NCBI RefSeq assembly: GCF_002835735.1
Contig: NZ_PISD01000008.1
Span: 392,653 to 456,652 of the forward strand
Direction: 5' to 3'
Source of the DNA: Cytobacillus horneckiae
GTDB taxonomy: Bacteria; Bacillota; Bacilli; Bacillales; Cytobacillaceae
DNA length: 64,000 nt
This document shows, piece after piece, positions 35,536-44,774 of the stretch (position 1 is the first letter of the stretch; the number at the start of each line of letters is the position of its first letter). A program made the translations under genes and the position numbers. Under the pieces are notes generated by a model, which saw nothing but the letters and a program-made list of their open reading frames with translations, searched no databases and was not told the DNA's origin.

Positions 35536-35736
35536 GAGTTTCTTCAAAAGTTGCAATAAGAATATTCCGTTGGATTTGGAGAGGTGTCCGCTCGACTCCT
35601 GCGGGAGAGTAAGGAGACAGTCCAGACCTGCAGGCGCGTAGCGCTGAAGCGGCTGCGATGCTCGCTCTGTGGAAAGCCTCGGAGAAAATCCCAACCCATT
35701 CATATTAATTTTTGAGATGAGTTTCTCTACAGCCTG
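35536..35736 (+). repeat. Dispersed intergenic repeat, copy B
   Basis: About 200 bp that aligns with copy A (2706-2901): AGAGTTTCTTCAAAAGT at the left, GAGGTGTCCGCTCGACTCCT in the centre, and GAGTTTCTCTACAGCCTG at the right. Like copy A it lies directly after a gene terminator, in the same orientation as the gene. Confidence 0.75.
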
Positions 35737-35737
35737 T

Positions 35738-35761
35738 AAGCCTGGAATAATTGTCAAGCTT
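35738..35761 (+). repeat. Second, degenerate copy of the operon terminator
   Basis: AAGCCTGGAATAATTGTCAA plus GCTT, against 35509-35532 with three changes. Together the two copies bracket repeat B. Confidence 0.65.
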
Positions 35762-35827
35762 AATTTCTTTAGATTGGTGATTCATTAGACCCTCATTAAC
35801 GGAAAAATACCATATATCTTTATTATC

Positions 35828-36103
35828 CTACCAGAAAAATAATGGCAAGAAAAATAATGATGCAATAGCGCCAAGGGCAATGCCTGCACCAAAGCCCCAT
35901 CCCCATCCGCCGCCGCAGAATCCACCGCGACATCTACCTGCATATCCATATCCGCCATAATTTTTACCTAGAGGGCGAAGATAAACTCTGTCTGAAGAAA
36001 CGCGATCAATAATTCCGCGTTGGATTCTGCCATCATGTAGTCTTACTTCTACGGGTTTGCCGACTCCACCGCGGCAACGATTATAATAACAATTTCCTGA
36101 CAA
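35828..36103 (-). CDS. Sm-like small protein with Gly/Cys-rich tail
   Basis: About 91 residues. The middle, GKPVEVRLHDGRIQRGIIDR with VYLRPL, looks like a two-motif Sm/LSM-type beta domain. It is preceded by NCYYNRCRGG and followed by a glycine-, cysteine- and tyrosine-rich stretch and a hydrophobic end (IALGAIASLFFLPLFF). Start TTG 36103 is chosen because GGAGGTG lies 7 bases upstream. Proteins of this style occur widely in Bacillus, some as spore or surface proteins; I make no firm assignment. Confidence 0.65.
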   Translation of the reverse strand: MSGNCYYNRCRGGVGKPVEVRLHDGRIQRGIIDRVSSDRVYLRPLGKNYGGYGYAGRCRGGFCGGGWGWGFGAGIALGAIASLFFLPLFFW

Positions 36104-36288
36104 AACATACACCTCCAAACGAATGTTGAAAAATTAATATCACTTACAATGTATGTCCATTTATTGAGAATGAATAGATACAAGCCTAATAATGGTGCGG
36201 AATTTTTTTCAATTTCGAAAAATCGTATCATTGCTGATTTAATCCTCATAAGATAGGTAAGAGATTTAGAAAAGGAGGAAGAAGAATC

Positions 36289-37017
36289 CTGAGTTATTCA
36301 TACGAAGATGCATTAGCTTATTTTAGAATTGGCTCTGCACATCCAGGTGGAATGAGATTAACTAAAGAAATTTTATTAAACGAAAATATACAATCTAGTG
36401 CCACAGTTCTTGATGCTGGCTGTGGTATTGGTGACACTTCAATATTATTAGCTGAAATGTTTCATTGCCAAATTGAAGCAATTGATCAACATCCGGAAAT
36501 GGTTCGAGTCACAGCTGCGAAGGCAAAAAATTCGGCCCATGCGATTACTGTTGCGCAAGGAAATATTGAGAACCTGCCCTATAAAAACGAAACGTTTGAA
36601 GTCATCATTTCAGAATCTGTGACTGCTTTTACTGATACAAGCAAAACATTAGCAGAGTTCTCAAGAACATTAAAGGAAAACGGTGTTCTCTATTTAATAG
36701 AAATGACAGTGGAACAGCCATTTTCAAAAGATGAGGAAGAAGAATTTTTGGATTTTTATGGAATGGTGGAAATGTTAACAGAAGAAGGGTGGAAGGAAAG
36801 ATTAAAAAAAGCAGGATTCCAGACTGTACAAGTAGTAAAGGCAAATACCGTTTCGAATGAAATGAGTATGCAAAGCGCGCCGGAAGGACAAGAACAGCCT
36901 GTACCTTTTGTCATGATAGACAATGATGACTTAAGAGGGGTTTTAGAAGATCATTATGTTCTTACTTATCAGTATGCAGAAAAACTTGGTTACAGAGTTT
37001 TTCGTGCACAATTATAG
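36289..37017 (+). CDS. SAM-dependent methyltransferase, probable CTG start
   Basis: A class I methyltransferase: motif I VLDAGCGIGDTS, motif II region IEAIDQHP, then GNIENLPYKNETFEVIISES. Homologues I recall begin M-SYSYEDALAYFGIG.AHPGG. Here the same residues are coded from 36292, and the codon in the initiator place is CTG (36289). AAAGGAGG lies 10 bases before it. The first in-frame ATG (36352) would drop about 21 conserved residues and has no ribosome site. The acceptor is unknown. It ends 3 bp from the convergent MarR gene. Confidence 0.8.
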   Translation: MSYSYEDALAYFRIGSAHPGGMRLTKEILLNENIQSSATVLDAGCGIGDTSILLAEMFHCQIEAIDQHPEMVRVTAAKAKNSAHAITVAQGNIENLPYKNETFEVIISESVTAFTDTSKTLAEFSRTLKENGVLYLIEMTVEQPFSKDEEEEFLDFYGMVEMLTEEGWKERLKKAGFQTVQVVKANTVSNEMSMQSAPEGQEQPVPFVMIDNDDLRGVLEDHYVLTYQYAEKLGYRVFRAQL

Positions 37018-37020
37018 CGA

Positions 37021-37449
37021 TCAAGATTTTTCTAATAGGTTGTTTAATTTATTGTAAATAGTTAATAATTGATGTCTTTCTTCAGCAGACAGCTTTTCAA
37101 ACGTTCGCATTTGTAAAAGATAACCTTCTTCCTGTGCCTTTTGTAAAATCTCTAGTCCATTCTCTGTAATAGCCACATAGGATATCCGCTTATCGTTCTC
37201 ATCAGCGATACGAATAATAAGTTTTCTGCTAAGCAGCTTATCTGTAAGATGTGTAATGGATGAGGGAGCAATACCTAAGTAATTCGCTAAATCAATTGGC
37301 CGGCATTTGCCATTATTTTTTAATTGTCCAAGCAAAAGGATATGCGTGATGCCTAAATTTTCATTGAATGATTGGTTCCATTGAATAATTAATCGATTTG
37401 TTACTTTTTCCATTGTATGTATGAGTTCAAATACAGATTGATCTTTCAT
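37021..37449 (-). CDS. MarR-family transcriptional regulator
   Basis: A 142-residue MarR protein with the winged helix at CRPIDLANYLGIAPSSITHLTDKLLSRKLI and wing residues ADENDKRISYVAIT, plus N- and C-terminal dimerization helices. ATG 37449 is preferred because GGGAG is 10 bases upstream; ATG 37458 touches it. Its targets are not clear; the methyltransferase gene is convergent, and a degraded SDR gene lies upstream. Confidence 0.88.
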   Translation of the reverse strand: MKDQSVFELIHTMEKVTNRLIIQWNQSFNENLGITHILLLGQLKNNGKCRPIDLANYLGIAPSSITHLTDKLLSRKLIIRIADENDKRISYVAITENGLEILQKAQEEGYLLQMRTFEKLSAEERHQLLTIYNKLNNLLEKS

Positions 37450-37536
37450 TTTTACCATGCTCCCTTATTAAATCCTTCTATTCATAATTTTATTCTATTC
37501 TTTTTTAAACGAGATTTTTAGTTGTTCATCCTCTTA

Positions 37537-37976
<440 letters not shown>

Positions 37977-38019
37977 CTAAATAATATCACAGATAGGCAA
38001 TTAAAACGAACATTATATT

Positions 38020-38583
38020 TTAGGCGAAATAAAAGCGGTTTATTTTATGACGCTCATCAACTGAATTTATATAAGATGATAGCTTTCCTTCATACACTTT
38101 TCTTAATTGCGGGAGCCTGCCTAAATCGAAGGGAGTAACCAATGATACAGGTTTTCCAAATCCATTAACTTTACCTTTTTCAAGTGTTGCAGCCACAAAT
38201 TGAGAACAAAAATACGCATTTGAACGCTCCAGTTCAATATTAAAAAGAATGGCAAATAGTCCAAGCAAGTTATAGCGGTATTGATGCTTGCATTCGTTTA
38301 ATTCTTTAAGGAAGGCTTGAATATCGTTATATTGATTATTTGAAATAGTGCAAGCATAAATGGCGCATGTTGTGTGGCGAAAAAAAGGATTGCGCCAGTT
38401 TTCTTTAACAAAACCTCCAAAAAAAGGGTTATAAGGATTTTTACGGCCAAAGCTATAAACTTGATGAAAATCTTTATCTAATGAAAGCGAGGCATGATTA
38501 AAAGTTTTTTTAGTATATAATTTTATGCATTTTGTAAACCAAGTACCAGTATCTGTTAATAATATATAAATTTCTTTTTTCAT
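38020..38583 (-). CDS. Permuted papain-like (YiiX/YebB type) amidase or peptidase
   Basis: A 187-residue protein with the permuted NlpC/P60 arrangement: histidine in KTFNHASLSLD near residue 30 comes before the cysteine in NAYFCSQFVAATL near residue 125. Other family-like parts are YSFGRKNPYNPFFGGF and TPFDLGRLPQLRKVYEG. No signal peptide is visible, so it should act in the cytoplasm. Family members cleave amide or acyl bonds; the substrate is unknown. Confidence 0.7.
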   Translation of the reverse strand: MKKEIYILLTDTGTWFTKCIKLYTKKTFNHASLSLDKDFHQVYSFGRKNPYNPFFGGFVKENWRNPFFRHTTCAIYACTISNNQYNDIQAFLKELNECKHQYRYNLLGLFAILFNIELERSNAYFCSQFVAATLEKGKVNGFGKPVSLVTPFDLGRLPQLRKVYEGKLSSYINSVDERHKINRFYFA

Positions 38584-38789
38584 GACATATGACCTTCTTT
38601 TTCTATATGGAGTGGTTGGTAATTAAATGGTATCAAGGCTTAGATTAAAAGATAACTAGCTGCAGATTGAACTTCATATCAGACTAGAGACGCATATTTT
38701 TTCAGTTTTCTCGGAAATTATATTCTAAATGTTCGAAAAATAACGAAAAGTATTGTACAATATGATTGAGAAATGGAAAGGAGACTTTT

Positions 38790-39935
38790 ATGGCAGCTGC
38801 ATACTTAACAGAGGATCATGAAATTTTTCGTAAGTCATTAAGAAAGTTTTTGGAAAAAGAAGCGTATCCTTACTATGAACAATGGGAAAAAGACCGAATC
38901 ATTCCAAGAGAATTTTGGAAAAAGATGGGTGAACAAGGATATCTCTGCCCGGATATTGAAGAGCAATATGGCGGCAGTGATGTAGATTGGGGCTTTTCTG
39001 TTGTCATAAATGAAGAAATTGAAAAAGTTGGTTCTGGGACAGTAGGGATTGGACTTCATAATGATATTGTCGTTCCATATATAACAGCATATGGAACAGA
39101 TGAGCAGAAAAAAAGATGGCTGCCAAAATGTACAACAGGTGAAATCATTACAGCTATTGCAATGACTGAACCGGGTGCTGGGTCTGATCTTGCTTCTATT
39201 TCGACAATAGCTAAGCTTGAAGGAGATACTTACATTGTAAATGGTGCGAAGACATTTATTACGAATGGGATTCACTCCGATTTAGTAATAGTCGCCTGCA
39301 AGACAGATCCGAATGCACAGCCTAAGCATAAAGGAATTAGTTTAATTGCAATTGAAAGAGATACGCCAGGGTTTTCAAGAGGAAGAAAACTTGAAAAAGT
39401 TGGTCTCCACTGTCAGGATACAGCTGAACTTATCTTTGAAGACTGCCTTGTGCCAAAGGAGAACTTAATCGGTGAAGAGGGTATGGGTTTTAAATATTTA
39501 ATGCAAAAACTGCAGCAGGAAAGACTTGTCGTAGCGATTGCAGCACAAGTGGCAGCAGAGGAAATGTTAAGGCTTACAATTGATTATGTGAAAGAGCGTC
39601 AGGCCTTCGGGAAATCGATTAGCAGGTTTCAAAATACGCAATTTAAAATGGCTGAAATGGCAACAGAAGTTGAAATGGGCAGAGCATTTCTTAATCAGCT
39701 CATATGCGATCATATGAAACAAAAAGATGTAGTTACCCAAGTTTCTATGGCTAAATGGAAACTAACCGAAAATGCCCGTAGAATTGCTACAGATTGCATG
39801 CAGCTTCATGGCGGTTACGGCTATATGGAAGAGTACGAGATTGCAAGAAGGTATCGTGATATTCCGGTGGCTAGCATTTATGCCGGCACAAATGAAATCA
39901 TGAAAACAATTATTGCAAAGAAATTAGGATTATAG
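38790..39935 (+). CDS. Acyl-CoA dehydrogenase
   Basis: A 381-residue flavin dehydrogenase. ITAIAMTEPGAGSDLASIST and NGAKTFITNG are the two acyl-CoA dehydrogenase signature regions; the C-terminal QLHGGYGYMEEYEIARRYRD contains the likely catalytic glutamate, and YAGTNEIM closes the family pattern. It makes trans-2-enoyl-CoA in a beta-oxidation-type path. GGAG lies 7 bases before ATG 38790. It is the first gene of a four-gene acyl-CoA operon with thiolase, acyl-CoA ligase and CoA transferase. The chain length or branching of the substrate is open. Confidence 0.92.
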   Translation: MAAAYLTEDHEIFRKSLRKFLEKEAYPYYEQWEKDRIIPREFWKKMGEQGYLCPDIEEQYGGSDVDWGFSVVINEEIEKVGSGTVGIGLHNDIVVPYITAYGTDEQKKRWLPKCTTGEIITAIAMTEPGAGSDLASISTIAKLEGDTYIVNGAKTFITNGIHSDLVIVACKTDPNAQPKHKGISLIAIERDTPGFSRGRKLEKVGLHCQDTAELIFEDCLVPKENLIGEEGMGFKYLMQKLQQERLVVAIAAQVAAEEMLRLTIDYVKERQAFGKSISRFQNTQFKMAEMATEVEMGRAFLNQLICDHMKQKDVVTQVSMAKWKLTENARRIATDCMQLHGGYGYMEEYEIARRYRDIPVASIYAGTNEIMKTIIAKKLGL

Positions 39936-39948
39936 AGGAGGAGTTTTC

Positions 39949-41103
39949 ATGCGTGAAGTAGTGATTGTTGAAGGAGTTCGGAGCCCGGTTGGCAGGAAAA
40001 ACGGATCATTAAAAGATATTCGTCCCGACGATTTAGCTGCTGAAGTGTTAAAGGCATTAGTCAATCGTGCGGGTATAGATCCAGCAATGATTGATGATGT
40101 CATTTTAGGCTGCGTATCTCAAATTGGAGAGCAGACGGGCGATATTGCAAGAGTAGCCGCCCTTATTGCTGGATTTCCAATTGAAGTTCCTGGGACGACC
40201 ATTGACCGTCAATGCGGTTCAAGCCAGCAGGCTGTTCATTTTGCAGCACAGGCGATTCTTTCAGGAGATATGGATATTGTCATCGCCGGCGGGGTGGAAA
40301 GCATGTCAAGAATCCCAATAGGTTCAAGTTATCAAGGTGTAGGATTGAGTGAGAAGCTGAAAAGCCGCCATGAAATGATTCATCAAGGCTTATCAGCAGA
40401 AAGAATAGCTGAGAAGTACGGCTTTACTAGAGAAGAGCTGGATGAATTTTCATTGCAAAGCCATGAAAAAGCATTGCATGCTCAGGAAAATGGCTATTTT
40501 GATCATGAGATTGTTCCAATTGAAGGATCCAATACTGAGGGAGAAAAAGTTTCAGTTACAGAGGACGCTGGTCCGCGAAAGGGAACAAGCCTTGAAGCAT
40601 TGAGCAGCCTAAAAACCGTTTTCAAAGAGGATGGTGTCATACATGCCGGTAATTCAAGCCAAATAAGCGACGGTGCTGCTGCTCTACTGATCATGTCGCG
40701 CGAAAAGGCAGAAGAGCTTGGTTTGAAACCTAGATTCAAAATATTGACAAGAACTGTTGTAGGGTCTGATCCCACCTTAATGTTAACTGGACCAATTCCT
40801 GCTACTGAAAAAGTGTTGAAAAAAGCTGGTTTATCAATTGATGAAATTGATGTATTTGAAGTAAATGAAGCGTTTGCCTCTGTCCCATTGGCATGGCTTA
40901 AAGATACTGGCGCAGATCCAGCTAAATTGAATCCAAATGGCGGTGCGATTGCACTTGGACATCCACTTGGTGCAAGCGGTGCGCGTTTAATGCTTACTAT
41001 GATGAGCGAATTGGAGAGAACCGGTGGGAAATATGGATTGCAAACGATGTGCGAAGGCCATGGAATGGCGAATGCAACGATTATTGAAAGGTTAGAAGCA
41101 TAG
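39949..41103 (+). CDS. Acetyl-CoA acyltransferase (thiolase)
   Basis: A 384-residue thiolase. The nucleophilic cysteine is in TIDRQCGSSQQAVH near residue 89; the C-terminal NPNGGAIALGHPLGASGARL and MCEGHGMANA carry the active histidine and the second cysteine in altered form (CEGHG in place of CxGxG variants). It cleaves 3-oxoacyl-CoA or forms acetoacetyl-CoA. GAGGAGG lies before ATG. It sits 13 bp after the dehydrogenase gene and before the ligase gene. Confidence 0.92.
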   Translation: MREVVIVEGVRSPVGRKNGSLKDIRPDDLAAEVLKALVNRAGIDPAMIDDVILGCVSQIGEQTGDIARVAALIAGFPIEVPGTTIDRQCGSSQQAVHFAAQAILSGDMDIVIAGGVESMSRIPIGSSYQGVGLSEKLKSRHEMIHQGLSAERIAEKYGFTREELDEFSLQSHEKALHAQENGYFDHEIVPIEGSNTEGEKVSVTEDAGPRKGTSLEALSSLKTVFKEDGVIHAGNSSQISDGAAALLIMSREKAEELGLKPRFKILTRTVVGSDPTLMLTGPIPATEKVLKKAGLSIDEIDVFEVNEAFASVPLAWLKDTGADPAKLNPNGGAIALGHPLGASGARLMLTMMSELERTGGKYGLQTMCEGHGMANATIIERLEA

Positions 41104-41131
41104 TAGATTAATTACTTTGGGGGTATGATGA

Positions 41132-42691
41132 ATGACGATGACGATTGGAAAAATTTTCGATTTAACTGTAAGCAAATATCCGAACAAAGAAGCAATATAT
41201 GATGTTAGAAAGGATTTGCGCTATACGTATAAAGAGTGGAGTGAAGAAGTAAATAAATTAGCTAATGTTCTTCTAGACCATGGTATTAGAAAAGGAGATA
41301 GAGTAACGACATACCTTTATAATACTGAAGAGCTTGCAACCGTTTTCTTTGCTTGTGCGAAAATTGGCGCTGTTTTCAACCCCGTTAACTTTAGATTAAT
41401 GGCCGAAGAGCTTGCGTTTATTTTAAGTGATGCTGAACCAAAAGTCGTTATTTTTGAAGAATTACTGCAATCAAGTATAGATCCAATAGCAGAGCGGTTT
41501 CAACAAACTGCATTTTGGACAATTAATGATCATACCCCCACATATGCTGAAAGCTATCATGAAAAAGTAAAATCTGCATCTAATAAAGGTATTGCTGCAT
41601 CTGTCGAACCTGATGATATTTACGCGATTATGTATACAAGCGGTACAACAGGAAGGCCAAAAGGCGTATTGCATCGCCATCGTGACATGACTGAACAAAG
41701 CTTGGTCGTCATCAATTCAGTACAGTATAACATTAATGATAATGGCTTGGTGACAGCACCGATGTTCCACTGTGCCGAGCTGCATTGTGCATTTTTACCG
41801 CGCGTTCATATTGGTGCAAAAAACACAATTTTACATCAATTTGATGCAAAAAAAGTATTAGAATTAATAGAAAAAGAAAAGGTGACGATTCTTTTTGCAG
41901 CACCTACAATGTGGAATATGCTATTGCAGGAAAATTTAGATGACTATAATATTGAGAGCTTAGCTACAGGATTATATGGTGCAGCTCCAATGGCCCCCTC
42001 ACTTGTCTTTGCTTGTCAAGAGAAGCTGGGAGTTAGGCTTGTACAGGCATATGGAATGACAGAAATGGGGCCGGCAATTACGTTTTTATCTGATGAAGAT
42101 CAAATTAGAAAAGCTGGTTCAGCCGGAGTAGCTGCGATTAATCATGAAATCAGAATTGTTGTGCCAAATGAGGATGGGCGGTCAGACCCGAATGCTATCG
42201 TTCCTGCTGGTGAAACTGGTGAAATCATTGTTAGAGGCCCTAGTATGATGAAGGGATATTTTAAAAGAGAAGAAGCAAGTGAGCAAGCATTGGCTGAAGG
42301 ATGGTATCATTCAGGGGATATTGGCTATTTGGATGATGAAGGGTTCCTTTATGTAAAAGACCGTGTTGATGACATGATTATTAGCGGTGGGGAAAATATT
42401 TATCCGAGAGAAGTTGAAGATATTATTCACTCTCATGCCGGTGTGCTAGATGTCGCAGTCCTTGGGCAGCCAGATGATCATTGGGGTGAAATTGTTACAG
42501 CTTTCGTTGTCAAAAAAGACCCTAATGTAACAGAGGAAGAATTGGATGAACTATGTAAATCTAGTGAGGAGCTGGCGAATTATAAGCGTCCCCGTAAATA
42601 TATGTTTTGTGAACAATTACCAAGAAATGCTAGCGGGAAAATTCAAAAGTTTGTTTTAAGAAAAGAACTGGATGGGATAATATCAGAATAA
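41132..42691 (+). CDS. Acyl-CoA synthetase (AMP-forming)
   Basis: A 519-residue ANL ligase with P-loop YTSGTTGRPKGV, adenylate motif QAYGMTEMGPA, YHSGDIGYLDDEGFLYVKDR and C-terminal lysine motif RNASGKIQK. It activates a carboxylic acid to its CoA thioester, feeding the dehydrogenase and thiolase in the same operon. The start ATG 41132 follows GGGGG closely spaced; ATG 41138 and 41144 are alternatives. Substrate not determined. Confidence 0.9.
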   Translation: MTMTIGKIFDLTVSKYPNKEAIYDVRKDLRYTYKEWSEEVNKLANVLLDHGIRKGDRVTTYLYNTEELATVFFACAKIGAVFNPVNFRLMAEELAFILSDAEPKVVIFEELLQSSIDPIAERFQQTAFWTINDHTPTYAESYHEKVKSASNKGIAASVEPDDIYAIMYTSGTTGRPKGVLHRHRDMTEQSLVVINSVQYNINDNGLVTAPMFHCAELHCAFLPRVHIGAKNTILHQFDAKKVLELIEKEKVTILFAAPTMWNMLLQENLDDYNIESLATGLYGAAPMAPSLVFACQEKLGVRLVQAYGMTEMGPAITFLSDEDQIRKAGSAGVAAINHEIRIVVPNEDGRSDPNAIVPAGETGEIIVRGPSMMKGYFKREEASEQALAEGWYHSGDIGYLDDEGFLYVKDRVDDMIISGGENIYPREVEDIIHSHAGVLDVAVLGQPDDHWGEIVTAFVVKKDPNVTEEELDELCKSSEELANYKRPRKYMFCEQLPRNASGKIQKFVLRKELDGIISE

Positions 42692-42713
42692 TCAAACAAC
42701 GAAGAGAGGCAGT

Positions 42714-43808
42714 ATGATGCTAAATGGAATGAGGGTAGTGGACTTCTCTAATTATTTGCCTGGTCCATACGCAACAATGAGACTAGCTGAGCTCGGTGCT
42801 GAAATTATTAAAGTGGAATCACCAAGAGGAGATCCCGCCCGTGAACTAGATGTAAAGCTGGACGGTACAGGAGTTGTTTTTCTAGCAAATAATAAAAGCA
42901 AAAAAAGCGTAACACTCGACTTGAAAAATTTTAAAGATCAACAGTTAGCAAAGCGGTTAATTGCTTCTGCAGATGCAGTGCTCGAAAGCTTTAGACCAGG
43001 TGTGATGAAAAAGCTCGGTTTGGATTATGAGACGGTCCGTTCGCTTAACACGAAGCTTGTTTATTGTTCATTAACAGGCTATGGAAATAACGGGAAGTAT
43101 CATCAGCACGGAAGTCATGATTTAAATTATATGGCTATTAGCGGCATGCTCGCACAACTGAAGGATAGAAGTGGAAAACCGATTCATCCTTCGCAAACAA
43201 TTGCTGACTTTGTCGGCGGAATTGCGGCAAGTGAAAGGATATTAGCAGGGCTTGTTGCAAGGGGGATTTCGGGTGAAGGTAGCTATCATTGTATCTCGAT
43301 TGCAGATGTTATGACTTCAATGATGGGAAACCATTTTATTATGAATCAGGCGACTGGTGCAATAAATGGAGTTGAAATTCTCTCAGGATCGATTATAAAT
43401 TACGCGATTTATGAAACGATGGACCAACGCTATATCGCATTAGGAGCGCTAGAAAAGAAATTTTGGGAAAACTTTTGTGAGGCGATACAGAAGAGAGAAT
43501 GGGCTGTTTACTATTATCATCAAACAAATTCAGATATATATCAAGAAGTAAAGACTGTTTTTATGAGCAAATCGTTTCAGCAATGGATTGAATTTAGTGA
43601 AAAGGTCGACTGCTGTATGACTCCAGTACTAGAAGTGGATGAACTATCTAATTTTTCCTATTTTACAAATAGAGATATCATTAAAAATGAAAATGATATT
43701 TTACTACCAAAGTTGCACAGTGATAGATATGATGCATCACAATGTGCACCTCCGAAACTAGGAGAAAATACAAATGAAATATTGTCCTCATTGTCCCAAG
43801 GGAAATGA
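42714..43808 (+). CDS. CaiB/BaiF-type (class III) CoA transferase
   Basis: A 364-residue class III CoA transferase: VVDFSNYLPGPYATMRLAELGAEIIKVE at the N-terminus, LANNKSKKSVTLDLK, LESFRPGVMKKLGLDY, and HGSHDLNYMAISGML with the catalytic aspartate. Such enzymes move CoA between acids, for example in carnitine, oxalate or bile-acid routes. It ends the operon of acyl-CoA genes. With both a ligase and a CoA transferase present, the operon probably handles a less common acid rather than plain fatty acids. Confidence 0.88.
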   Translation: MMLNGMRVVDFSNYLPGPYATMRLAELGAEIIKVESPRGDPARELDVKLDGTGVVFLANNKSKKSVTLDLKNFKDQQLAKRLIASADAVLESFRPGVMKKLGLDYETVRSLNTKLVYCSLTGYGNNGKYHQHGSHDLNYMAISGMLAQLKDRSGKPIHPSQTIADFVGGIAASERILAGLVARGISGEGSYHCISIADVMTSMMGNHFIMNQATGAINGVEILSGSIINYAIYETMDQRYIALGALEKKFWENFCEAIQKREWAVYYYHQTNSDIYQEVKTVFMSKSFQQWIEFSEKVDCCMTPVLEVDELSNFSYFTNRDIIKNENDILLPKLHSDRYDASQCAPPKLGENTNEILSSLSQGK

Positions 43809-43872
43809 AAAAGTGGAAAAAACAATCTTTTCAATAAATGTCAGTTATAATGATTAACTTTATAGAATAAAG

Positions 43873-43881
43873 TGATATAAT
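43873..43881 (+). promoter_or_regulatory. Extended -10 promoter upstream of pssA
   Basis: TGATATAAT is an extended -10 about 95 bp before the GTG start. A hairpin (43893-43922) lies between it and the gene. Confidence 0.45.
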
Positions 43882-43892
43882 ATAAGGAATCT

Positions 43893-43925
43893 AAACCTAA
43901 ACAATAATAAATGTTTAGGTTTATT
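43893..43925 (+). terminator. Hairpin before pssA
   Basis: AAACCTAAACA pairs with TGTTTAGGTTT, 8-base loop, then ATTTCATTT. It may end the acyl-CoA operon or act as an attenuator in the pssA leader, because a promoter-like element precedes it. Confidence 0.55.
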
Positions 43926-43973
43926 TCATTTAACATCAATGATGATTTATAGAAAAGTGAGTGATGAAAACGC

Positions 43974-44669
43974 GTGAAGTTTATTAAGATGATTCCAAAC
44001 ATGATGACGCTTGGCAATTTGTACTGTGGTTTTCTATCAATTGGATACGCAGCCCACGGACAATATAATAATGCGGCAATATTAATCATTATCGGAATGA
44101 TGCTGGATAGCATGGACGGCAGAGTGGCACGAATGCTGAAAGCCGATAGCACTCTAGGGATGGAGCTGGATTCGTTAGCTGATGTTGTGACATTTGGCGT
44201 CGCCCCGTCATTTTTAGTATATTATACATATTTTTATCAGTTTGGCACGATCGGATTAGCCGTTTCTGGTTTATTCCCTTTATTTGGGGCATATAGATTG
44301 GCAAGGTTCAATGTTGGATCTCCGAAGCAATCAAAGAACTATTTTATTGGTGTACCCATTACAGCTGCAGGAGGAATCCTAGCGATTCTTACACTTTTAG
44401 GCAATTGGGTTCCTAATATCATTACAACGGTTGTATTTACAGCCCTTTGTTTCTTAATGGTAAGCCGCATTAGAATTCCTAGCTTTAAAGATGTTCCTCT
44501 GCCAAAGTACGGAACAATTGTAACGATTTTTCTAGGCTGCCTGCTATTCGTTCTATATAAGGGGACATACGGTGCCTATCCTTATTTAATTTATATTGCA
44601 ACGCCGCTTTATATCGCTTATTTAGCTCATCGGTTTAAAAAAGGAAAAAGCAATAAATCAGCAGATTAA
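43974..44669 (+). CDS. pssA: CDP-diacylglycerol--serine O-phosphatidyltransferase
   Basis: A 231-residue membrane enzyme of the CDP-alcohol phosphotransferase family. The signature D-G-x2-A-R-x8-G-x3-D-x3-D is present as DGRVARMLKADSTLGMELDS then LAD near residues 43-65. About six to seven hydrophobic helices follow. It makes phosphatidylserine, the precursor of phosphatidylethanolamine. Start is GTG 43974. The usual partner psd is not in this window. Confidence 0.92.
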   Translation: MKFIKMIPNMMTLGNLYCGFLSIGYAAHGQYNNAAILIIIGMMLDSMDGRVARMLKADSTLGMELDSLADVVTFGVAPSFLVYYTYFYQFGTIGLAVSGLFPLFGAYRLARFNVGSPKQSKNYFIGVPITAAGGILAILTLLGNWVPNIITTVVFTALCFLMVSRIRIPSFKDVPLPKYGTIVTIFLGCLLFVLYKGTYGAYPYLIYIATPLYIAYLAHRFKKGKSNKSAD

Positions 44670-44727
44670 TGATATGTTTAAATTGGTAATTGTTTAGCAG
44701 CCAAGTTTTTAAAACGAAAAAGCCAAA

Positions 44728-44772
44728 TAAAAAAGCGATTTTCACTTGTGATAGTGAAAATCGCTTTTTTAT
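44728..44772. terminator. Bidirectional terminator between pssA and the GIY-YIG gene
   Basis: AAAAAAGCGATTTTCACT pairs with AGTGAAAATCGCTTTTTT. T-runs exist on both strands, which suits two convergent genes. Confidence 0.88.
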
Positions 44773-44774
44773 AT

